Of a stretch of 38,452 bases of DNA, positions 32,993 through 38,452 are shown piece by piece. The position numbers were made by a program, and so were the translations under genes. The first letter of the stretch is position 1, and each line of letters starts with the position of its first letter. The notes beneath the pieces are model-generated. The model was given only the letters and a program-made list of their open reading frames with translations. It was not told the origin of the DNA and searched no databases. Source of the stretch: Elusimicrobiota bacterium (GTDB lineage: Bacteria; Elusimicrobiota; Elusimicrobia; Elusimicrobiales; UBA9959); NCBI GenBank assembly GCA_016234365.1, contig JACRER010000073.1, positions 1 through 38,452 of the forward strand. The letters are read 5' to 3'.

Positions 32993-33685
32993 ATGGACCA
33001 GAAAACTTTCGAGATCTACGCGCCTGTGCGCAACACCATCAACAAGGCGCTCGGAGTGGTGGTGAAAGTGGCCAGCGAGAACGTGACCGTGCAGCCGCTC
33101 ACCGGCGACCGGCTCACCTTCCGCGCGCAGTACCTGGCCCCCGCCACGGAGGCGGAGGCCGCGGCGCTGCAGGACCTTGTAACGCGCCTCAAGATAGACG
33201 AGGAGAACCGCAACAAGGCCAAGGTAATGAAGGCGGACCCCGCGCTGGTCCGCGAGGAATTCGAGAAGTTCGTGAAGCACATCGCCGCGCGCTACCCCAA
33301 ATCCGCCGAGACCTTCCGCGAATTCTGGGCCGAGCTGATGGCCGCCGCCGGCGACCTGCCGGGCCAGACCTGGGAGATGCGCCCCAACACCGCCAAGACG
33401 CCGGGCCCGGTGCTCAAGATCTTCAACCCCGCCACGCAGAAGTGGGTATACTGCCTGTCGCTGCTGGCCGGGTGGGGCCTGCGCATGGAGATAAAGAAGG
33501 AATTCCTGCCGGCCGGCACCGAGGCCCTTTTCCCCATAGACCACGCCATGTTCGGTTCCGGCCGCGCCGTGGAACTTATCTACCGGGATTTCACCCCGGA
33601 AAAGCGCAAGCCGTACGCGGACTGCGTGCGGGCCATTTACGCCCGGGCCGCGCAGGACGCGGCCAAGGGGCCCCCCGGCCCTTGA
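32993..33685 (+). CDS. Hypothetical cytoplasmic protein
   Basis: A 230-residue protein I do not recognise. No signal peptide or membrane helix. Residues about 1-80 are mixed alpha/beta with a charged helix (LQDLVTRLKIDEENRNKAKVM); a conserved-looking core, PVLKIFNPATQKWVYCLSLL, lies around 140-160; the C-terminus is Ala/Pro-rich. The start is ATG 32993 with AGGGTGG just upstream; a GTG at 32984 falls inside that ribosome-binding site. It ends just before a strong promoter for the next gene. Confidence 0.65.
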   Translation: MDQKTFEIYAPVRNTINKALGVVVKVASENVTVQPLTGDRLTFRAQYLAPATEAEAAALQDLVTRLKIDEENRNKAKVMKADPALVREEFEKFVKHIAARYPKSAETFREFWAELMAAAGDLPGQTWEMRPNTAKTPGPVLKIFNPATQKWVYCLSLLAGWGLRMEIKKEFLPAGTEALFPIDHAMFGSGRAVELIYRDFTPEKRKPYADCVRAIYARAAQDAAKGPPGP

Positions 33686-33709
33686 CAAAAAGCCCTCATG
33701 GGCTAAACT
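33682..33709 (+). promoter_or_regulatory. Consensus-like sigma-70 promoter for the DUF4347-like gene
   Basis: A perfect -35 TTGACA (33682-33687), a 16-base spacer and TAAACT (33704-33709). The spacer holds a dyad AGCCC-TCAT-GGGCT that could be an operator. The -35 overlaps the stop of the upstream gene. Confidence 0.7.
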
Positions 33710-33770
33710 ATACCTACGCGCCGGCGCGGTCCTTTTTTTCGGCAAATTGCGGCGCGCGGACGGGAACGAT

Positions 33771-35138
33771 ATGAGACGAACATTACTTTCCTTAATGCTG
33801 CTGGCCTTCGCGGCCGGAGCCGCCAGGGCGGCTGAAGGCATAGAGTGGGACGACAACCGCCCCGAATTCAAACTCTTCCTGGAAAAGAAGCATTACACCC
33901 GCGATACCTGGGCGGAACTGGCCCCGGCCGACCAGAACGACGCGCTGAAGACCGTGGAAAAGACCGCGCTGCAGCGCCAGAAGGACGTGGAGGCGCTGTA
34001 CGCGCAGGCCGCGGCCGGCAAGTGGGACGCCCCGCAGGCCAAGTATTTCACGGACCGCTACGACGGCGCCGAACTAAAGGCCGTATACATCTGGATAGGC
34101 GGGACTGAAGGCCACGCGCTGATGAACAAGGTCTCCGCGGTGCGCGAGGCCATTTCCAAGGCCGCGGCCGGCATAGACGAAGCCGAAGCCGTCCGCCTGC
34201 AGCCCTACCTGCAGCCCAAAACCATAAGCGACCTGCGCTCGGCCAAGTTCGTGGCGGAACAGATGAAGCAGAAGGCGGCGGCCAAACCAAAGCCCACCGT
34301 AAGCCAGTCAGGAGACAAATTGGGCAAGTTGGGCCCCAAGCTGGACGAAGCCAAACTGGGCGGCCTGTATGACAATTCCAAAGGCGGCAAGGGCGGCGCG
34401 GACTCCGGCGCCGTCGCGGCCGACCTCAGCGGGCTAAAGAACGGCAAGGTGCCGCTGAGCACCACTCAGAACGCCACCGCGGCCAAAACCATCAAGGCCG
34501 CAGCTCCCGCCGCCATAGATACCGGAGACAAGAAATCCAAGGCCTGGACCTCGGACGCCTACGGCATAACCATAGAGACGCCGCAGGGCAAGCAGAGTTT
34601 CCGTGACTCCAAGGCCGCCGAGGCCGCCATCAAGGCCATGCCGCCAGGTTCCATAAACAAGATCACGCTGTACGGCCACGGCTCCCCCGGCATGCAGACC
34701 GTGGGTCCAGCCACTTACGAGGCCGAAGACACGGCGCTGCTCCTTAAAGGCAAGATGGCCAAGAACGGCGTCGTGCAGTTCTCAGGCTGCAATACTTCCT
34801 CCATTGGCGACTCCACGCTCAACCCCGCGGTGGGCCTGTCCATGGTGGCGCGCCGCCTGCTTTACTTCAGCCTGCCTTACTTTCAGGACCGCGCCGACGG
34901 CATACCGGCGGCCCAGGCCAAACAGCAGTGGGATAAGGGTTGGAACGCGGACCTGGCCAGGGATACCAGCGCGGGAATAAAGGGCGCCATAGTGTGCGGC
35001 TACCGCACCTTTGGCCTGGTGCCAGGGCGCCTGCCCGGCCTCACCAAGCTGATGGGCAACCAGGAAGCCACCGAGCCCGGCGTAGTTGCCGGCAAAAAAG
35101 CTTGTTATCAGGACGGCAAAGAGGTACCTGTACCATGA
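33771..35138 (+). CDS. Secreted protein with DUF4347-like (caspase-fold) C-terminal domain
   Basis: A 455-residue exported protein (signal peptide to about residue 20, ARA-AEG). The N-terminal part (25-170) is helical and charged; 170-260 is a low-complexity Lys/Gly/Ala linker. The C-terminal part has LYGHGSPG (His303) and, 37 residues on, VVQFSGCNTSS (Cys340). That arrangement of HG and a Cys after a hydrophobic strand matches DUF4347 and clan CD (caspase/gingipain-like) peptidases. Whether it is a protease is not shown. The start is 33771, giving the clean signal peptide; the frame is open to 33747. It is coupled by ATGA to a small membrane protein. Confidence 0.7.
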   Translation: MRRTLLSLMLLAFAAGAARAAEGIEWDDNRPEFKLFLEKKHYTRDTWAELAPADQNDALKTVEKTALQRQKDVEALYAQAAAGKWDAPQAKYFTDRYDGAELKAVYIWIGGTEGHALMNKVSAVREAISKAAAGIDEAEAVRLQPYLQPKTISDLRSAKFVAEQMKQKAAAKPKPTVSQSGDKLGKLGPKLDEAKLGGLYDNSKGGKGGADSGAVAADLSGLKNGKVPLSTTQNATAAKTIKAAAPAAIDTGDKKSKAWTSDAYGITIETPQGKQSFRDSKAAEAAIKAMPPGSINKITLYGHGSPGMQTVGPATYEAEDTALLLKGKMAKNGVVQFSGCNTSSIGDSTLNPAVGLSMVARRLLYFSLPYFQDRADGIPAAQAKQQWDKGWNADLARDTSAGIKGAIVCGYRTFGLVPGRLPGLTKLMGNQEATEPGVVAGKKACYQDGKEVPVP

Positions 35139-35365
35139 CCGACTTCACTTATATACTGGAAACCATACTGCTGCTGGCCGCGCCTTTTGTGCCGGTGGCC
35201 ATAGGCGCGCTGCTGCGCAAGAAATTCCCGGCGGCGGCTCCCGAACCGCTCCCCGCGGCGCATAAGCTGGGCCGGCTGGCCGGCAACCTCCTGTTCTGGG
35301 GCGGCCTCGCCGGCATCCTGTTCATGGTGGTGGTAGTCCTTAACTTCAAGGGCAAGTTCCTCTAA
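35135..35365 (+). CDS. Small two-helix membrane protein
   Basis: A 76-residue protein with two membrane helices (about 7-26 and 48-69) joined by a short Lys/Pro-rich loop. Its ATG overlaps the stop of the DUF4347-like gene (ATGA), so it is translationally coupled and probably works with it as an anchor, inhibitor or export partner. No family recognised. Confidence 0.75.
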   Translation: MTDFTYILETILLLAAPFVPVAIGALLRKKFPAAAPEPLPAAHKLGRLAGNLLFWGGLAGILFMVVVVLNFKGKFL

Positions 35366-35382
35366 ACCGTGCCAGGCAAATA

Positions 35383-35410
35383 AAAAAAGCGCGGCATGCC
35401 GCGCTTTTTT
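35383..35410. terminator. Bidirectional terminator, perfect 28-base palindrome
   Basis: Six A, an 8-bp stem with no unpaired loop bases (35389-35404) and six T. It serves the small membrane protein gene and the convergent helicase gene. Confidence 0.9.
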
Positions 35411-35425
35411 ATTTCAGCCTTCGGG

Positions 35426-37009
35426 TTATTCCCCGGTGTCGCCGCCGCCCCCAGGCACGGCCTTCAGCTCCAGAATGCGGTCCACGCGGAAGGTGCGCCG
35501 CTCGCCCCGGCGCAGGCAGTCCGCTACCAGGCCCTTGAACTTGAATTCCTTGAACTGGCAGTCGCCAACGCTTACCGGCCGCACCACGCGCCGGCTGCGC
35601 TCGTCCGTGGCCTTAAGGTAGGTCAGCTCCAGGTTGCGGCCATCGGCGATGGCGGCCGTGATCAAGCCTATCTTGCTGGCCAGCGGCATGGCGGCCTCGC
35701 TGGCGCCGTACTGGTGGCCGGTAACATAGCGCACTATGCGCCAGTCCGTGCGTACATCCTCCGGGCGCACCGGCCGCGCCAGCGACACACCCTCCAGCGC
35801 GGTGCAGCGGGAGAGCGCCACGTAGGTCTGCCCGGCCGCAAACACCCTCTTGCCCAGGTCTATTATGGCGCGCTCGAAGGTTTTGCCCTGGCTCTTGTGT
35901 ATGGTAACGCCCCACGCCAGTTTAAGCGGGTACTGCCTGAACGTACCGGCGGTCTCGGCCTTTATTTTCTTCTCTTCTTCGTCGTAGGTAAAGTGGAAAA
36001 GTTCCCAGGCGTGGCGCTCCACCGGCTCTACGGAGCCGTCGGCCAGCTTCACATGTATCACGTCGTCCTCGCCGGGCGGGCCCTTCATGATGTCCTGCAC
36101 GCAGGCCATGGTGCCGTTTACCCAGCGGCCGTCGGAGTCGTTGTTGAGCAGCATCACCTGCGCGCCGGCCTTCAGGTGCAGCTCGTCGTCGGCCGGGTAG
36201 GAATCGCGCGAGAACTGGCCGCCTATCTCGGCCTTGTAGACGTGCGAGCGGCCGTCTATGGCGCGCAGCCGCTCGTTATTTATTTCCGCCGCGTCCGCGT
36301 TGGTGGTAAGCAGGCGCACCACCGTGCCGCGGCCGCGGCTTTCCACGTCCGCGCCCACGCGCTGATTGAGCGCCGCCAGCTGGGCCGGGCTCACGCGGTT
36401 GTTGCGGATGGCGTTAAGGATATTTATAAAGCCCTGGTCTTTCTGCCGGTAGATCTTCTCCAGCTCTATGTATTCCAGCCCCGTCTTCTCCAGGGCCTTG
36501 GCGTTAAAGAAATAGGGCCCTGCGTAATAGGAAGAGAACACGTGCCGTTCCGGAGCGGTCACCACCGGCGGCAGCTGGTAAAGGTCCCCGAACAGTGCCA
36601 GCTGGGCGCCGCCAAAGGGCTTCCCCGGCTCGCGTCCGTTGAGGCGCATAAAGGCTTCCACGCAGTCCAGCAGGTCGGCGCGCAGCATGGACGCCTCGTC
36701 TATAACAATGGCTTCCAGCGCGCGGTAGGTTTCCGCGTCGGCCTTGCGCGCGCGGCGCACCTTGTCGGGCGTGGTGCCCGGCTTGAACCGGAAAAAGGAA
36801 TGGATGGTTTCTCCCCCCACGTTAAGCGCGGCCACGCCCGTAGGTGCCAGCACCACCATTTTCTTGGAGGTATGCGCGCGGAAGTACCGCAGCAGCGTGC
36901 TTTTGCCCGTGCCGGCCTTGCCGGTAACAAATACGTTGCGCGTGCCGTGCTGCAGCAGGTGCAGGGCCTTGGCGAATTGCTCGTTGAACTCTATTTCCGC
37001 GTTTTCCAT
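35426..37009 (-). CDS. PIF1-family DNA helicase with C-terminal WYL domain
   Basis: A 527-residue superfamily 1B helicase. Walker A GKAGTGKST (30-38), the PIF1 signature LAPTGVAALNVGGETIHSFF (54-73), Walker B IDEAS (103-107), GDLYQLPPV (141-149), and the C-terminal motif GVTIHKSQGKTFE. The last 80 residues (from about 450) form a WYL-type module (AIADGRNLELTYLKA; RTFRVDRILEL), seen in some bacterial PIF1 enzymes as a single-strand DNA-binding accessory. It may resolve G-quadruplexes or R-loops, as PIF1 relatives do. GGAAGG precedes the ATG and an extended -10 lies about 16 bases further. Confidence 0.9.
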   Translation of the reverse strand: MENAEIEFNEQFAKALHLLQHGTRNVFVTGKAGTGKSTLLRYFRAHTSKKMVVLAPTGVAALNVGGETIHSFFRFKPGTTPDKVRRARKADAETYRALEAIVIDEASMLRADLLDCVEAFMRLNGREPGKPFGGAQLALFGDLYQLPPVVTAPERHVFSSYYAGPYFFNAKALEKTGLEYIELEKIYRQKDQGFINILNAIRNNRVSPAQLAALNQRVGADVESRGRGTVVRLLTTNADAAEINNERLRAIDGRSHVYKAEIGGQFSRDSYPADDELHLKAGAQVMLLNNDSDGRWVNGTMACVQDIMKGPPGEDDVIHVKLADGSVEPVERHAWELFHFTYDEEEKKIKAETAGTFRQYPLKLAWGVTIHKSQGKTFERAIIDLGKRVFAAGQTYVALSRCTALEGVSLARPVRPEDVRTDWRIVRYVTGHQYGASEAAMPLASKIGLITAAIADGRNLELTYLKATDERSRRVVRPVSVGDCQFKEFKFKGLVADCLRRGERRTFRVDRILELKAVPGGGGDTGE

Positions 37010-37083
37010 GTGAGACCTTCCGTAATTTTACCATGTTAGCCCGCGCCGCGCTCGGGCGCGCACCGCCCGTCGGGCCGGCGTCG

Positions 37084-37140
37084 GGGCCAAAAGGGCGATA
37101 TAGGCCTAAAGACCTAAATGAGCATAGGCCCTTTGGCCCT
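37084..37140. repeat. Long inverted repeat upstream of the metallo-hydrolase promoter
   Basis: A GGCC..AAAGGGC-type arm (about 37084-37096) pairs with GCCCTTTGGCCC (about 37128-37139), leaving one bulged base and a loop of about 30 bases. It lies immediately before the -35 box. It could be a terminator-like barrier or binding site; no gene is present in this 264-base gap. Confidence 0.45.
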
Positions 37141-37168
37141 TGAGCGATATCAATATCGGGGCTAGAGT
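37140..37168 (+). promoter_or_regulatory. Promoter of the ComEC-like metallo-hydrolase gene
   Basis: TTGAGC (37140-37145), a 17-base spacer, TAGAGT (37163-37168). The spacer contains the dyad GATAT-CA-ATATC, a possible operator. Confidence 0.6.
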
Positions 37169-37187
37169 ATGGGAGTAGTCGTGTAAT

Positions 37188-37273
37188 CCCCGGGATTGGC
37201 CGGGGAGCATCCACCTCCGGACCTTAATCCGGATTCACCACGGCGACGAAGTACGCAATACGCGGAGGTGGAT
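37188..37273 (+). promoter_or_regulatory. Structured 5' leader that hides the ribosome-binding site
   Basis: A first hairpin pairs 37188-37193 with 37200-37205. Then ATCCACCTCCG (37209-37219) is a perfect 11-base complement of CGGAGGTGGAT (37263-37273), which contains the Shine-Dalgarno and touches the ATG at 37274. A competing stem, CCGGA (37217-37221) with TCCGG (37228-37232), shares three bases with the first arm. The layout is that of a translational switch. I could not match the intervening 43 bases to a known riboswitch. Confidence 0.6.
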
Positions 37274-38269
37274 ATGCATCACGTGACCAGGACCTCTCCA
37301 GCACCCGTAAAGCTCAAGGCCGTTCTCGCGGCTTTATTGCTTTCGCTAGCCGTATTCCATTTTGCCCCCGCCCCGCTGGGCGCGCAGGCGTTCCCCCAAC
37401 TTACGGCCGCCGCCCCTGCGGTAGAACTGCAGGTCCCCTACGCCCCCGCCCCGGCCAACGCCACCCTCTACACCCCCGCCCCCGGTCTCAATGTCTATTT
37501 CCTTAACGTGGGCCAGGGCGATTCCATCTACATAGAACTGCCCGGCGGCCATAACGCGCTGATAGACGGCGGCCCCTCCGCCTCCGCCACCGGCGGGCTG
37601 GCCTCCTTCCTCACCGCCAAGAATATCACCCACATAGACAACGTAGTGCTCACCCACCCCCATAGCGACCACTACACCGGCCTCAAGTACGTATTCTCCA
37701 ATCTTACCGTGGACAACTTTTACGACACCCGCCTGGACAACAGCGGCGCCACCGCCGACGACGCCATCCGCGCCCAGGTCAGCGGCATCGGTATCAATAC
37801 CATCTACCCCGCGGCCGGCGACACGCTGAACTGGAGCACCCCGGCCGAAGTGAAGGTCTTCAACGCCTGCTCCGAGCCACAGTCCAGTTCCAAGAGCGAA
37901 GTGGCCAACAACTGCTCCATAGTGCTGCGCCTGGCCTACAGCGGCTCCTCCATCCTCTTTATGGGCGATGTGCAGAACGGCGCCGAAGCCGCGCTGGTGG
38001 CCAGGTATGGCGACGCCCTCAGGTCCGACGTCCTTAAAGTGGGGCACCACGGCAGCAAGTACTCCTCCACGGACGCCTTTTTGGCCGCCGTAAAGCCCGC
38101 CAAGGCCTACATAGAGGTGGGCAAGAACAACTACGGCCACCCCACGCAGGATGCGCTGAGCCGCCTTGTGGCCGCAGGCGCCAGCATCTACCGCTCCGAC
38201 CTTAACGACACCCAGGAATACTCCGTGGGCGGCTCCGCGGAGCCGGTGGTGCTGCGCCAGGCCGATTGA
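37274..38269 (+). CDS. Secreted ComEC/Rec2-type metallo-beta-lactamase-fold hydrolase
   Basis: A 331-residue protein. A signal peptide (about 13-38, LGAQA) is followed by a Pro/Ala-rich spacer and the MBL domain (about 70-325). It has all the marks of the ComEC C-terminal domain: FLNVGQGDS (77-84), THPHSDHYTG with the zinc ligands His128, His130, Asp132 and His133, NCSIVLRL, LFMGDV, and LKVGHHGSKYS with His258/His259. It lacks the ComEC membrane channel, so it is a free periplasmic or secreted hydrolase, probably a phosphodiesterase or nuclease. The start is ATG 37274 behind GGAGGTGG; the frame opens upstream to 37196 through the leader hairpin. Confidence 0.88.
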   Translation: MHHVTRTSPAPVKLKAVLAALLLSLAVFHFAPAPLGAQAFPQLTAAAPAVELQVPYAPAPANATLYTPAPGLNVYFLNVGQGDSIYIELPGGHNALIDGGPSASATGGLASFLTAKNITHIDNVVLTHPHSDHYTGLKYVFSNLTVDNFYDTRLDNSGATADDAIRAQVSGIGINTIYPAAGDTLNWSTPAEVKVFNACSEPQSSSKSEVANNCSIVLRLAYSGSSILFMGDVQNGAEAALVARYGDALRSDVLKVGHHGSKYSSTDAFLAAVKPAKAYIEVGKNNYGHPTQDALSRLVAAGASIYRSDLNDTQEYSVGGSAEPVVLRQAD

Positions 38270-38283
38270 TCCCTTTCCCATAC

Positions 38284-38321
38284 CCAATAGCCTAGCAGAG
38301 CAACCCGACACCGTAGTGTCG
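38284..38321 (+). repeat. 38-base dispersed repeat, copy 2
   Basis: 35 of 38 bases match copy 1 (32918-32955). Here the dyad is better, CGACAC-(4)-GTGTCG. It starts 15 bases after the metallo-hydrolase stop. The flanking AACCC and GGGTT can also pair around it, and a T run follows at 38336, so it may act as a terminator for this gene. Confidence 0.7.
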
Positions 38322-38452
38322 CTCATTAGAGGGTTATTTTTCAAAAAAAAAGGCCCCTTCCACAGTTTTGTGGCATGTTTTCGTCTAAAATCCGCTACGA
38401 TATCCCTCCGTTCAAGGCTTCTACGCTACCGGGTTCTCTCTTATTTGACGTC
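38322..38452. other. Gene-free right edge
   Basis: The last 131 bases hold an A run, a small hairpin CCACA-GTTT-TGTGG near 38360, and a lower-GC stretch containing TAAAAT that could be a promoter for a gene beyond the window. No coding frame is supported. Confidence 0.4.

Noticed and set aside
37175-37273. A c-di-GMP (GEMM) or ZTP riboswitch before the metallo-hydrolase
   Set aside because: A few short similarities exist, but the conserved aptamer cores of these classes are missing. It is reported only as an unclassified RNA switch candidate.

Overview
The window looks like part of the chromosome of a GC-rich Gram-negative bacterium. It encodes an outer-membrane beta-barrel protein ending in Phe, several lipoproteins and many proteins with Sec signal peptides. 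Rubrerythrin, OsmC and MsrA together suggest a strict or facultative anaerobe that meets oxygen. The mix of families, the many ATA and AGG codons and the lineage-specific secreted proteins would fit Elusimicrobiota or a deltaproteobacterial-type lineage, but nothing here fixes the phylum and that placement is a guess. No rRNA, tRNA, CRISPR array, insertion sequence or prophage was seen.

Layout. 1-690: a run of hairpins ending in a terminator, then a cyclic-nucleotide-binding protein. 691-3736 (minus strand): an envelope oxidative-damage cluster of OsmC, exported rubrerythrin, a membrane ferric-reductase-like flavocytochrome and MsrA; MsrA has an in-frame signal-peptide-like sequence upstream of its only ATG. 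3815-4540: a cyclophilin. 4640-11993: a surface-glycan block. wecB (UDP-GlcNAc 2-epimerase) faces nfrB (glycosyltransferase with a C-terminal MshEN c-di-GMP-binding domain) and nfrA (outer-membrane TPR/barrel), followed by a GAF-HD-GYP c-di-GMP phosphodiesterase and an LtaS/MdoB-like phosphoglycerol transferase. This combination matches the E. coli phage-N4 glycan receptor pathway and is the most interesting system in the window.

12059-21183: two sensor kinases, a SRAP peptidase-like protein, HtpX, a lytic transglycosylase, a thioesterase, DinB and an M28 peptidase. 21187-25123: a collapsed glyoxalase gene coupled to a 27-residue membrane peptide, a TPR plus CsgG-like lipoprotein pair, a PAS protein and two paralogous secreted proteins. 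25282-32892: Tex, a trypsin-like protease, a hybrid kinase/response regulator/HPt phosphorelay, and RadC. 32993-38269: two unknown proteins, one secreted with a DUF4347/caspase-like domain, a small membrane protein, a PIF1-WYL helicase and a secreted ComEC-type metallo-hydrolase whose ribosome-binding site lies in a long hairpin.

Expression signals are unusually readable. Nine genes have a TANNNT -10 box exactly 6 or 7 bases before the ATG and no Shine-Dalgarno sequence, which predicts leaderless mRNAs. Other genes have strong GGAGG-type sites. Most convergent pairs share a bidirectional terminator hairpin.
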